A DNA stretch of 18,321 nt from RGIG1959 sp045604545 (GTDB lineage: Bacteria > Bacillota > Clostridia > Oscillospirales > Acutalibacteraceae): assembly GCA_045604545.1 (NCBI GenBank), contig JAZUOG010000053.1, positions 1 to 18,321 on the forward strand, in the 5' to 3' direction. Made by a program: the position numbers and the translations under genes. Below, piece after piece: positions 7,311 to 15,644 of the stretch. A model generated the notes under the pieces. That model did not search any database and was not told where the DNA came from. It saw only the letters and a program-made list of their open reading frames with translations. Numbering within the stretch: position 1 is the first letter of the stretch; the number at the start of each line of letters is the position of its first letter.

Positions 7311-7556
7311 TCAGATGAAGTTCGTGACGATCATCGCAACAAGAACCAACACAAAGAACGCAATCGCAATGTACTTCGTGAACTTGGTCAAGCGTTGATC
7401 CCAGGTCTGCGCCTTGCCTTTGTCCATGAAGTTGTCCATCGCGCCGCTGATGGCACCGATGTTCGCCTGACGGCCCTGCTGGAGCAGAATGATAGCAATG
7501 ATCAGCAGAGAGACAATGATCAACACGATCGAAATCACAATTTCAAAAACGCCCAT
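7311..7556 (-). CDS. secG: Preprotein translocase subunit SecG
   Basis: A small inner-membrane partner of SecYE that assists protein export. Seen: 81 residues, MGVFEIVIS start, a first membrane helix (about residues 3-24), the family's LLQQGRQ turn, a Gly/Ala-rich loop, and a second membrane helix (about 58-78) after TWDQRLTKFTKYIAIAFF. The hydrophobic-loop-hydrophobic pattern and length fit SecG. The ATG at 7556 is chosen because GGAGG (7564-7568) is 7 bases upstream; a GTG farther upstream at 7580 lies before this ribosome site and is unlikely to be used. It has its own promoter and terminator. Confidence 0.93.
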   Translation of the reverse strand: MGVFEIVISIVLIIVSLLIIAIILLQQGRQANIGAISGAMDNFMDKGKAQTWDQRLTKFTKYIAIAFFVLVLVAMIVTNFI

Positions 7557-7611
7557 AATTAAACCTCCAAAAATCGACACAGCGATATATCATACAAATC
7601 ATGTACGAGCA

Positions 7612-7640
7612 ATTATATCATACACATTCACAAAAAGCAA
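7612..7640 (-). promoter_or_regulatory. Sigma-A-type promoter of secG
   Basis: On the minus strand TTGCTT (7635-7640) and TATAAT (7612-7617) are 17 bases apart. TGA immediately precedes the -10, giving an extended -10 element. It predicts a leader of about 45-50 bases before the secG ATG. Confidence 0.75.
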
Positions 7641-7740
7641 GAACAATTTTAAAAAAACACAAATTTTCTGCATATATTATCGCCTGGAATCCCATACTAG
7701 TCTCGACATCGCTCACATATGAACTGCGTTTGCCGTTGTG

Positions 7741-7808
7741 ACCGCTGTCGGACCGTCTGTCAAGCGATGAGGCTCTTCCCCTCATCGCCCGACAGCGGTT
7801 TCTTTTTT
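7741..7808 (+). terminator. Large plus-strand hairpin with T tract, unassigned
   Basis: An outer perfect 11-bp stem (7741-7751 with 7789-7799) stacks on an inner 9-bp stem (7764-7772 with 7780-7788). The 12 unpaired bases are all on the 5' side (7752-7763). On the plus strand it is followed by TTTCTTTTTT, ending inside the parC-like stop codon. The minus-strand exit has no T tract, so the structure fits termination of a plus-strand RNA better than of parC. No plus-strand gene or convincing promoter is visible between 7641 and 7741. The whole 7581-7806 interval otherwise holds only the secG promoter and leader. Confidence 0.55.
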
Positions 7809-10056
7809 ATATCAGCGACATCTGCTCGCCGACATCATCGCCGGCAAGCATCGCGCCTGCGGCAGGAAGCGATTTGGTGCGATAACGGGCGGGTTTGACA
7901 AAGCGGCCGTCCGCATACGGTTGAACTTCCTGTAAACGGTGGTTGGCGCGTAAGGTCATCACCTGTACGCCAATGGTAGAACGCGAACTCTTCGCAGAAA
8001 TCGCCCCCGTATCAACGATCAGATGACGGCCCGCCGTGGACACCAACACAAATTCCGTGTCTTCCGTGACGTGACGGATCGCCACAAGCGGCGATTTATC
8101 GCTGTAAGCACCGATCAGCTTGCGACGGTTGGTCTTGGTGGCGTAAGCGGACAATTCCACCTTCGCGACCTTGCCGTTTTCGAAGAAAAACAGCAAGTAG
8201 CCGTTGTAATCCTTCGTCTGGATCATATACACCGCATTTTCGCCCTCGTCAAAGCCAAGCTTTGAAGCGACAAAATCGCCCATAACACTTGCCTTGGTAT
8301 CGGCAAAATCGGAGGCTTTCGACTTGTAGACCGTCGCTTTGTCCGAGAAGAACAGCAAGTCGGTGTTGTTGGTGGTTTCGATCGTCTGGAGCATGAAGTC
8401 GCCTTCTTTGAATTTGTGCTCCGAGCTCATACGAAGTGACTGCGGCGTGATCTTTTTGAAGTAGCCGCCCGCAGTGAAGAACAATGTGCAGGGATAATCG
8501 GGAACGTCCTCTTCCGCCTCGGCGGCGATCTCTTCCAGATCGGTCGCGTAGATGATGGACGTCTTACGCGGTTGACCGTATTTTTTGACGACCGCCTTGA
8601 GTTCATCGATAATGATGCGACGCACACGGCTTTTGGATTTGAGAATATCTTCCATGTCGGCGATATCTTTTTCGAGCTGTTCGATCTCGCTTGTGCGCTT
8701 GAGAATATATTCACGGTTGAGGTGACGCAGTTTGATGTCGGCAACATATTCCGCTTGAATCTGATCGATGCCGAAACCGATCATCAAGTTCGGCACGACT
8801 TCTGCTTCTTCTTCGGTGGCACGAATGATCTGAATCGCCTTGTCAATATCGAGAAGAATCTTGGAAAGACCTTGGAGCAAATGCAGTTTGTCCTTCGCTT
8901 TTGTCAAGTCGAAGAACACACGGCGACGGATACATTCCATGCGGAACGCCGTCCACTCTTCGAGGATCTGGCGCACACCCAGCACCTGCGGCACACCGGC
9001 GATGAGCACGTTGAAGTTGCACGCAAAGCTGTCTTCAAGAGGCGTCATCGCATAGAGCTTGTTCATCAGGCGATCGGGATCCACGCCGCGCTTGAGGTCG
9101 ATGGTGATGCGCAGACCGTCGAGGCCGATCTCGTTGCGCACATCGGCGATATCCTTGATCTTGCCGAGCTTGACAAGCTCGATGATCTTGGCAATGATCG
9201 CTTCAACGGTCGTTGTGTTGGGAATCTCGGTGATATCGATGCAGTTGTTGTCCTTGTCGTAAGTGTAAACCGCACGCACCTTGACACTGCCGCGACCCGT
9301 TTCATAGATCTTGTCGATTTCTTCACGGCGATAAACAAGCTGTCCGCCGCCGGGGAAATCGGGCGCTTTGAGCGTGTCGGCAATGACGTGTTCGGGATCC
9401 TTCATCAACGCAATCGCCGTCTCGCACACCTCTTCAAGATTGAACGAGCAAATGTTGCTCGCCATGCCGACCGCGATACCGACGTTGTTGTTGATGAGAA
9501 TGGACGGAAACGTGACGGGAAGGAGCGTCGGCTCCTTCATGGTGGCATCATAGTTGTCGACAAATTCGACCGTGTCCTTATCAATATCGCGGAACAGCTC
9601 AGCCGCAATCGGATCAAGCTTTGCCTCGGTGTAACGGGAGGCGGCATATTCCATTTCGGAGGAATAGGCACGACCGAAGTTGCCCTTTGAAAACACATAC
9701 GGGTGCAATAAGCTCTGGTTGCCCTTTGAGAGTCGCACCATCGTTTCGTAGATCGCCGCATCACCGTGCGGATTGAGCTTCATCGTCTGACCGACGATAT
9801 TGGCGGATTTGATGAGACCCCCTTGAAGAAGTCCCATTTTATACATAGTGTACAGCAGTTTGCGATGAGACGGTTTGAAGCCGTCGATTTCGGGAATAGC
9901 GCGGGACATGATGACGCTCATCGCATAGGGCATATAGTTGGTTTCGAGCGTTTCGGTGATGGGTTGGGATTCCACCAGACCCGCTCCCTCAATATGCGTA
10001 TTTTCCGGAAGAGTCAGAATTTTGCTTTTCGGCTCTTTTTTAGACTTTTTTGCCAT
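7807..10056 (-). CDS. parC: Type IIA DNA topoisomerase subunit A (topoisomerase IV ParC-like / GyrA-like)
   Basis: This is the DNA-cleaving subunit of an ATP-dependent topoisomerase that passes one duplex through another. Seen: FKPSHRKLLYTMY (60-72), NPHGDAAIYET (95-105), the catalytic tyrosine Tyr142 in SRYTEAKL, TFPSILINNNVGIAVGM in the tower region, a coiled-coil stretch around 450-480, and a C-terminal part (about 520-749) with weak beta-pinwheel-like repeats. The protein is 749 residues long. At the quinolone pocket, Ala100 stands where E. coli GyrA has Ser83, and Glu104 where it has Asp87. It partners the ParE-like gene upstream in the same operon. The acetyltransferase gene overlaps its start by 17 bases in another frame. 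The sequence is divergent from housekeeping GyrA, so it is probably the topoisomerase IV-type second enzyme; the exact assignment is inference. Confidence 0.88.
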   Translation of the reverse strand: MAKKSKKEPKSKILTLPENTHIEGAGLVESQPITETLETNYMPYAMSVIMSRAIPEIDGFKPSHRKLLYTMYKMGLLQGGLIKSANIVGQTMKLNPHGDAAIYETMVRLSKGNQSLLHPYVFSKGNFGRAYSSEMEYAASRYTEAKLDPIAAELFRDIDKDTVEFVDNYDATMKEPTLLPVTFPSILINNNVGIAVGMASNICSFNLEEVCETAIALMKDPEHVIADTLKAPDFPGGGQLVYRREEIDKIYETGRGSVKVRAVYTYDKDNNCIDITEIPNTTTVEAIIAKIIELVKLGKIKDIADVRNEIGLDGLRITIDLKRGVDPDRLMNKLYAMTPLEDSFACNFNVLIAGVPQVLGVRQILEEWTAFRMECIRRRVFFDLTKAKDKLHLLQGLSKILLDIDKAIQIIRATEEEAEVVPNLMIGFGIDQIQAEYVADIKLRHLNREYILKRTSEIEQLEKDIADMEDILKSKSRVRRIIIDELKAVVKKYGQPRKTSIIYATDLEEIAAEAEEDVPDYPCTLFFTAGGYFKKITPQSLRMSSEHKFKEGDFMLQTIETTNNTDLLFFSDKATVYKSKASDFADTKASVMGDFVASKLGFDEGENAVYMIQTKDYNGYLLFFFENGKVAKVELSAYATKTNRRKLIGAYSDKSPLVAIRHVTEDTEFVLVSTAGRHLIVDTGAISAKSSRSTIGVQVMTLRANHRLQEVQPYADGRFVKPARYRTKSLPAAGAMLAGDDVGEQMSLI

Positions 10057-10528
10057 TCTGCTCCAACCTTTCTATAATCGGAGAACGAGGTTCTTCGAGG
10101 GATTTGAAATAGGGCTTGTGGTTAAGCCTCTCCGTAAAGCCGCACGCGGCAAAGAAGCTTTGTGCCGCTTTGGAGCTTCCGACCGACGCCGTCACCGCCT
10201 CACAGCGAGTCTGTTTACCCCACGCCGCCACCGCTTCAAACAGTGCCGTACCGACACCTTTTCGACGGTAGTCTTTATCAACCGCCACCGTCAACACCGC
10301 CTTTTGCGGTGCGCGATAGGTGCGCAGGTCGTCGCGCGCATGGATATAGCCGATCATCCTGCCGTGGTACACAGCCACAAACAGCTTCTCGTCCGCGCGC
10401 GGAATGATCATTTTAAGCATACGCTCAACAGCGGCCACAGGGGTCTTTTGCCCCAGACAGCTTTCATTGAGCTGTGCGATCGCTTCGGCATCTTCCACGA
10501 CCGCAGGACATATCGATACTTTCAACAT
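10040..10528 (-). CDS. GNAT-family N-acetyltransferase
   Basis: A 162-residue single-domain protein that transfers an acetyl group from acetyl-CoA to an unknown amine. Seen: N-terminal ICPAVVEDAEAIAQLNE, beta-4 VLTVAVDKDY, the acetyl-CoA pyrophosphate loop RRKGVG (88-93, matching R/Q-x-x-G-x-G), and the late motif AAQSFFAACGF (121-131). The ribosome site AAGGAG overlaps the parE stop codon and is 7 bases from the ATG, so translation is coupled to parE. Its 3' end overlaps the parC-like start by 17 bases. The overlaps place it inside the topoisomerase operon, but nothing in the sequence links its substrate to DNA topology. Confidence 0.9.
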   Translation of the reverse strand: MLKVSICPAVVEDAEAIAQLNESCLGQKTPVAAVERMLKMIIPRADEKLFVAVYHGRMIGYIHARDDLRTYRAPQKAVLTVAVDKDYRRKGVGTALFEAVAAWGKQTRCEAVTASVGSSKAAQSFFAACGFTERLNHKPYFKSLEEPRSPIIERLEQNGKKV

Positions 10529-10539
10529 GTTCGTTCTCC

Positions 10540-12525
10540 TTAGCTGAGATCAACGTTTTCAAGATAGAGTGCGCCGTTTTCGGCGATGAAATCCTTTCTG
10601 CCCTGCAGATTGTCGCCGAGCAGCACATCAAACATCTGTGCCGTCCGTTCGGCATCGGCGGGCTCCACCTTCACGAGTCGGCGGGTGGACGGATTCATGG
10701 TTGTCAGCGACATCATCAGCGGGTCGTTTTCACCAAGACCTTTGGAGCGCTGAATCTTATATTTCTGACCCTCAAGCTGTTTGAGGATCGCGGTTTGTTC
10801 CTGCTCGTTGTAAGCAAAATACGTATCGGTTTTGGTGGTCACTTCGTAAAGCGGTGTTTCCGCGATAAACACGAGACCTTCTTCGATCAGCGTCGGCGTC
10901 AGACGGTACAGCATCGTCAGCAGCAGTGTGCGGATCTGGAAGCCGTCAACGTCAGCATCGGTACACAGAATAACCTTGTTGAAGCGAAGCTGAGACAGAT
11001 CAAAATTCGAAATGCTTTTATTCGCCTTCGATTTCACCTCAACACCGCAACCGAGCACCTTAATGAGGTCGGTGATGATCTCACTTTTGAAAATCTTGGT
11101 ATAATCCGCCTTGAGGCAGTTGAGAATCTTGCCGCGAATGGGAATGATCGCCTGAAAGTAGGGATCGCGCGCCTGAATACACGCACCCATAGCAGACTTG
11201 CCCTCCACGATGAACAATTCGCGTTCATCGACGTTCTTACTGCGGCAGTCGACAAAGCTGGACACACGCGACATCATATCATTGCCGGATTGCAGTGTCT
11301 TTTTGAGATTCAGACGGGTAGTCTCCGCTTTTTCGCGACTGCGCTTGTTGATGAGGATCTGCTCAGCGATCTTGTTTGCATCGAGAGGATTCTCGATGAA
11401 ATACACCTCCAGATTGTGTCGCAGGAATTCGGTCATTGCATCCTGAATGAACTTGTTGGTGATCGCCTTTTTGGTCTGGTTCTCATAAGAGGTGACCGTC
11501 GAGAATGAGGACGACACCAGCACAAGGCAATCCTGCACGTCCTGGAAGGTGATCTTACTCTCGTTTTTAAGGTACTTGCCGTTTTGCTTGAGAAGAGCAT
11601 CGATCTGGGACACAAACGCCGAACGAACCGCCTTTTCGGGCGAACCGCCATGTTCGAGCCAACTGGAGTTGTGATAATACTCCAGCATATTGGTGCGATT
11701 GGAGAAGCACATGGCAACACCGAGTTTCACGCGGTATTCGGGCTTGTCCTCGCGGTCGCGTCCGACACGCTCCGCCGTCCAGTGCTGAACACCCGTAAGC
11801 GATTCCTCTCCGACGATCTCCTTGACATAGTCGACAATGCCGTTTTCGTAGAGGAATGTCTCGGTTTCAAAGCTCTTTCCCGTTTGTACACGGAAATCAA
11901 ACTGCACACCGGGATTGACGATCGACTGACGCTTGAGAATGTCCACGAAATAGTCTTTCGGGACGGCGATGTCGGTAAACACCTCAAGGTCAGGCTTCCA
12001 GCGAATGCGGGTACCGCGGTCCTTTTTGGTGTAGGGTTCCTTTTGCAAACCACCGACATTTTCGCCCTTTTCAAAATGAAGCGTAAACTTCGTGCCGTCG
12101 CGGTGTACCTCGACATCCATATATTCCGAGGAATACTGCGTCGCGCACGCGCCGAGACCGTTGAGGCCGAGTGAGAACTCATAGTTTTCGCCGGAGTTGG
12201 TGTTGTATTTACCGCCCGCATACATTTCGCAGAAAATCAGTTCCCAGTTGAAACGATTTTCCTTCGGGTTGAAATCGACGGGAATGCCGCGACCGAAATC
12301 CTGCACCTCAAACGAACCGTCCTCATAGCAGGTCGTCACGATACGCGTGCCGTAGCCTTCACGGGCTTCGTCGATGGAGTTGGAGAGAATTTCAAACACG
12401 GCGTGCTGACAGCCGTCAAGACCGTCAGAACCGAAAATGACGCCCGGGCGTTTTCGCACACGGTCGGCACCTTTGAGTTGAGAGATACTGTCGTTTCCGT
12501 ATTCCGCTGTTTTCTTCTTAGCCAC
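10540..12525 (-). CDS. parE: Type IIA DNA topoisomerase subunit B (topoisomerase IV ParE-like / GyrB-like)
   Basis: This is the ATPase subunit of a type IIA topoisomerase. Seen: the GHKL ATP fold with ILSNSIDEA (46-54, Asn49 as the Mg ligand), DFGRGIP (75-81) and GLNGLGACATQYSS. The transducer-domain QTK loop is in ENQTKKAITN. The TOPRIM domain has EGKSAMG (Glu441) and DADVDG (Asp523, Asp525, Asp527). Near the C-terminus are RSKGLGEND and TMNPSTRRL. At 661 residues it lacks the long insert of E. coli GyrB. The TOPRIM motif departs from the standard EGDSAGG, and the N-terminal YIG signature is replaced by VIFG, so this is a divergent paralogue. The start is a GTG with GGAAAGG, 9 bases upstream. 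It heads the operon with the GNAT and parC-like genes. Confidence 0.88.
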   Translation of the reverse strand: MAKKKTAEYGNDSISQLKGADRVRKRPGVIFGSDGLDGCQHAVFEILSNSIDEAREGYGTRIVTTCYEDGSFEVQDFGRGIPVDFNPKENRFNWELIFCEMYAGGKYNTNSGENYEFSLGLNGLGACATQYSSEYMDVEVHRDGTKFTLHFEKGENVGGLQKEPYTKKDRGTRIRWKPDLEVFTDIAVPKDYFVDILKRQSIVNPGVQFDFRVQTGKSFETETFLYENGIVDYVKEIVGEESLTGVQHWTAERVGRDREDKPEYRVKLGVAMCFSNRTNMLEYYHNSSWLEHGGSPEKAVRSAFVSQIDALLKQNGKYLKNESKITFQDVQDCLVLVSSSFSTVTSYENQTKKAITNKFIQDAMTEFLRHNLEVYFIENPLDANKIAEQILINKRSREKAETTRLNLKKTLQSGNDMMSRVSSFVDCRSKNVDERELFIVEGKSAMGACIQARDPYFQAIIPIRGKILNCLKADYTKIFKSEIITDLIKVLGCGVEVKSKANKSISNFDLSQLRFNKVILCTDADVDGFQIRTLLLTMLYRLTPTLIEEGLVFIAETPLYEVTTKTDTYFAYNEQEQTAILKQLEGQKYKIQRSKGLGENDPLMMSLTTMNPSTRRLVKVEPADAERTAQMFDVLLGDNLQGRKDFIAENGALYLENVDLS

Positions 12526-12566
12526 GATGATCTGCCTTTCCTTTCGATTAACATATATAAATATAT

Positions 12567-12594
12567 TTTATACCATATTTTGTGGTCTTGTCAA
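12567..12594 (-). promoter_or_regulatory. Sigma-A-type promoter of the parE-GNAT-parC operon
   Basis: On the minus strand TTGACA (12589-12594) and TATAAA (12567-12572) are 16 bases apart, with TGG just before the -10. It lies 42 bases upstream of the parE GTG. An 18-base spacing to the overlapping TAAAAT is an alternative. Confidence 0.8.
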
Positions 12595-12627
12595 GTCATA
12601 CCGTGCAAATCTGCCACAAAACGACAA

Positions 12628-12654
12628 AACAGCCACCCGAAAAAGGTGACTGTT
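12628..12654 (-). terminator. Terminator of the recD2-comF operon
   Basis: A 10-bp stem (12628-12637 with 12645-12654, one G-T pair) has a 7-base loop and lies 2 bases after the comF stop codon. The minus-strand exit reads TTTGTCGTTTTG. The plus-strand exit is also T-rich. Confidence 0.8.
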
Positions 12655-12656
12655 TT

Positions 12657-13379
12657 TCACGACATTGTTTCGGCGGCATCGTCATCGATCTCTTTGGGTA
12701 CCGTTGCGGCAAATGCCAGAGCGGTAACCGATGCCGCTTCGCGGATCTTTAACATTTTGGCGCATTCATGAAATGTGGACCCGGTGGTGATCACATCGTC
12801 AACAATGAGAATATGGAGACCTTTGACCGATTCGGTCACATCAAACACACCAAGCAGATTACCCTTTCGGCAATGCATTTTCAGCGTCTTCTGTGACGCA
12901 GTGTCATATAGTTTCGTCAAAAGCGGGCGACACGGCACATCAAGGATCGTTGCGACCGCTTCGGCAAGACGCTGACTTTGATTATACCCGCGACGACGAA
13001 GTTCCCTTTTGCGCATGGGAACAAAGGTCACCACGTCGATCGCAGCGGCGTCACAACGCGAGCGAAGCGCCGATGCCATTTCAGCAGACAGGGTGTCGAT
13101 GATGTCGTCATCTTCCGTCTTCTTGAGACGAAGCACCGCTTTGGCGGCGCCGTCACGGTACGCCATCACCGCCACACAGCGATCAAACTGACGACGATGC
13201 TTTTTACAGGTGCACCATTTCACACTGCGACCGCAACGATAGCACACGGGGTCTTCCATGCGCGGCACAGCCGTACGGCATTTGTCGCAGAGAAGAGCGT
13301 CCATGTCCGTAACTTCGCCGCAGTAAGCACAGCGACGGGGAAAGAACACGCGAAGCACATGATACCAGAATCGATTCAT
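12657..13379 (-). CDS. comF: ComF-family amidophosphoribosyltransferase-like protein
   Basis: A 240-residue ComF homologue. Known: ComF proteins join a zinc-finger N-terminus to a type I phosphoribosyltransferase fold and are needed for uptake or handling of transforming DNA. Seen: four-Cys zinc module C17, C20, C31, C34, and a second set C46, C49, C56, C58. The ComF core PMRKRELRRRGYNQSQRLAE spans 121-140, and the PRPP-binding loop VDDVITTGST spans 193-202. The ATG overlaps the recD2 stop codon as ATGA, so it is translationally coupled to recD2 and shares its promoter. The DNA-handling link with RecD2 is plausible but is inference. Confidence 0.93.
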   Translation of the reverse strand: MNRFWYHVLRVFFPRRCAYCGEVTDMDALLCDKCRTAVPRMEDPVCYRCGRSVKWCTCKKHRRQFDRCVAVMAYRDGAAKAVLRLKKTEDDDIIDTLSAEMASALRSRCDAAAIDVVTFVPMRKRELRRRGYNQSQRLAEAVATILDVPCRPLLTKLYDTASQKTLKMHCRKGNLLGVFDVTESVKGLHILIVDDVITTGSTFHECAKMLKIREAASVTALAFAATVPKEIDDDAAETMS

Positions 13380-15583
13380 AAGTCAAACGCCTCGCCTTCT
13401 TTAAGCATCAGCGGCAAACCCGTATAGCGCAACGTTTTGCGGTGGTTGTCCACCATCGACTCAAGCGTCTGAGCGCTACCGACGATCACCATCATTTTTC
13501 GCGCACGGGTCACAGCGGTGTACAGCAGGTTGCGGTAGCACAGCTGAGATTGCTGATGAAACACGGGGATCACCACCGCATCAAACTCACTGCCCTGGCT
13601 TTTGTGAACCGTGATGGCATACGCCGTCTCCAGATCACGAGCATCTTCCGCGGAATAGAGCGCCACGCGATCATCATAGCGGACTTTGAGTACCTGTCCG
13701 CCGGCTTCGACCGCTTCCAGTATGCCGATATCGCCGTTGAACACCCCGCTCCCCACTTCACCGTCGTCACGCGTCCAGGTGATGTCATAATTATTGCGGG
13801 TGTGCATGACCTTGTCTCCCTGACGAAGCACGCGCCCTTCAAAGGCAACCTCCGCTTTTTGAGGAGCAGGCGGATTTGCCGCCGCCTGCAGACGGCGGTT
13901 AAGCTCAATGGTGCCAAGCTCCCCTTTGCGTCCGGGACACAACACCTGCAGATTATCAAACAAGTCATAGCCGTAGGTATCGTGTAAACGGCGCATGCAC
14001 AAATCGATGACCGTGTTCACGACCGATGCGGCATCTCGTTTCGGAAGAAAGAAAAAGTCGCCGTCTTTGTGATGGATCTCGGGATAATCACCGCGCACAA
14101 TACGGTGAGCGTTGTCAACGATATGACTTTCGAGCGCCTGACGGAATACCTGCGTCAGTTGTACCGTCGGGACAAGATGACTGTCGATAAGATCGCCGAG
14201 AACACGCCCTGCACCGACAGCAGGAAGCTGATCACAGTCACCGACCATGATCAGACGACAGTCAGCGGGCATGGCGCGAAGAAGACTTTCAAACAGCAAC
14301 ACATCCACCATCGAAAACTCATCGACAACGATTGCCTGCGCATCAAGCGGATTCTTTTCGTGACGGGCAAAGGTCAATTCCTCCGCTTCGTTCCACTGTA
14401 CCTCAAGCAAGCGGTGAAGCGTTTTGGCTTCACGACCCGTGAGTTCACCGATGCGTTTGGCGGCGCGGCCTGTCGGTGCGGCAAGAAGCACCGTTTGACC
14501 GTAGCTTTCCAGCAATGAAATAATACCGTTGAGGGTGGTGGTTTTACCTGTTCCCGGGCCACCCGTCAAAATCAGCGTGCCGCGTTCGATCGCATTGACG
14601 ATTGCCGCGCGCTGGGCATCTTCAAAAATGATGTGTCGATTCTTTTCAACAGCGATGATCCGTGTTTCGATATCATCATAACTGACGGGAGCGGTCGCAC
14701 ACAGCATGGTCATGCGGGACGCAATATAATTCTCGGCACGATACATCGACGGTAAAAACCACAGTGTGTCTTTGGTCAGCTTCTTTGCATAAATCTCAAA
14801 TGAGGCTTCAAGTTCGTGAAGCTGAGCTTCCACCGCATCGGGAGTCGCTTCGAGCATCGCCGCCGTTGTGGGGACGAGCTTGCTTTGCGGCAGGCAGGTG
14901 TGGCCGTTTCCCGTGTTGTGACGCAAGACATACAGCAATCCTGCGGCAATTCGACGCGGATCATCAAGCGGACAGTTCATATCGTGTGCGATGGCATCCG
15001 CCCGCTCAAAGCCGATGCGAATGCCGCTCATACACAGCACATACGGGTTTTCTCTGACGGTATCGACCGTTTTCATGCCCCATTTTTTGAAGCAACGAAC
15101 AGCCTCCGAGGGGGTCAATCCATAGGCAGCAAAAGCAAGCATGACTTCTCGCAATCCAAACTGCGCGGCATACTCTTCGCCGATGGCTTCCGCTTTTTTG
15201 ACGGAAATGCCGCTGATCTGTGCCAAACGGCGCGGTTCTTTTTCCATGACGGTAAGCGCTCCGTCGCCGAACGTCTGCACGATCTTCATCGCGAGAGCCG
15301 GACCGATGCCTTTGATGGTTCCCGAGGCAAGATAGCGATAAATGGCGGTGGTATCGGTCGGGAGATACCGCTCGCACGCCGTGGCGCGAAACTGCTTGCC
15401 GAAGGTGGCGTGTTCGACCCATTGTCCTTGCAGACGCACCGTTTCGCCGACCGAAACGAGCGGCAATTCGCCGACAACCTTCTGAATGCCGTCAGACTCG
15501 GTTTCCAGATCCAGCACCGTCCAGCCGTTTTGCTGGTTACGGAACACGATGCGATCCACACTGCCGCACAGCATCTCATTCAT
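13376..15583 (-). CDS. recD2: RecD2-family SF1 helicase (RecD/TraA type)
   Basis: A 5'-3' DNA helicase of the RecBC-independent RecD2 class, involved in repair and replication-fork handling. Seen: an N-terminal OB-like region (residues 1-75), helix-hairpin-helix segments (GTIKGIGPALAMKIV and QISGISVKKAEAIG, about 88-136), Walker A LTGGPGTGKTTTL (about 339-351), Walker B VVDEFSMVD, and the late helicase motif AITVHKSQGSEFD. The length is 735 residues from the ATG at 15583, which is favoured because AAAGGAGG (15592-15599) lies 8 bases upstream. The GTG at 15592 overlaps that site and is unlikely. The family assignment is firm because the Walker, SF1 and HhH parts are in the expected order. It leads the operon with comF. 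Confidence 0.95.
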   Translation of the reverse strand: MNEMLCGSVDRIVFRNQQNGWTVLDLETESDGIQKVVGELPLVSVGETVRLQGQWVEHATFGKQFRATACERYLPTDTTAIYRYLASGTIKGIGPALAMKIVQTFGDGALTVMEKEPRRLAQISGISVKKAEAIGEEYAAQFGLREVMLAFAAYGLTPSEAVRCFKKWGMKTVDTVRENPYVLCMSGIRIGFERADAIAHDMNCPLDDPRRIAAGLLYVLRHNTGNGHTCLPQSKLVPTTAAMLEATPDAVEAQLHELEASFEIYAKKLTKDTLWFLPSMYRAENYIASRMTMLCATAPVSYDDIETRIIAVEKNRHIIFEDAQRAAIVNAIERGTLILTGGPGTGKTTTLNGIISLLESYGQTVLLAAPTGRAAKRIGELTGREAKTLHRLLEVQWNEAEELTFARHEKNPLDAQAIVVDEFSMVDVLLFESLLRAMPADCRLIMVGDCDQLPAVGAGRVLGDLIDSHLVPTVQLTQVFRQALESHIVDNAHRIVRGDYPEIHHKDGDFFFLPKRDAASVVNTVIDLCMRRLHDTYGYDLFDNLQVLCPGRKGELGTIELNRRLQAAANPPAPQKAEVAFEGRVLRQGDKVMHTRNNYDITWTRDDGEVGSGVFNGDIGILEAVEAGGQVLKVRYDDRVALYSAEDARDLETAYAITVHKSQGSEFDAVVIPVFHQQSQLCYRNLLYTAVTRARKMMVIVGSAQTLESMVDNHRKTLRYTGLPLMLKEGEAFDL

Positions 15584-15615
15584 ACACGCCACCTCCTTTC
15601 GTTTTTAATAGTCCT

Positions 15616-15644
15616 ATTATACACAATCCGCCGCCGTATCGCAA
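15616..15644 (-). promoter_or_regulatory. Sigma-A-type promoter of recD2
   Basis: On the minus strand TTGCGA (15639-15644) and TATAAT (15616-15621) are 17 bases apart. The -10 contains the stop codon (15617-15619) of the upstream 118-residue gene, and the -35 is inside its coding sequence. Confidence 0.8.

Noticed and set aside
7719..7830. Plus-strand frame starting MNCVCRCDRCRTVC, a possible Cys-rich peptide
   Set aside because: No ribosome site, no clear promoter, and it runs through a hairpin terminator and into the antisense of the parC-like gene. The structure explains the sequence better.
15584..15592. GTG at 15592 as recD2 start
   Set aside because: It overlaps the AAAGGAGG ribosome site, which is 8 bases from the ATG at 15583.
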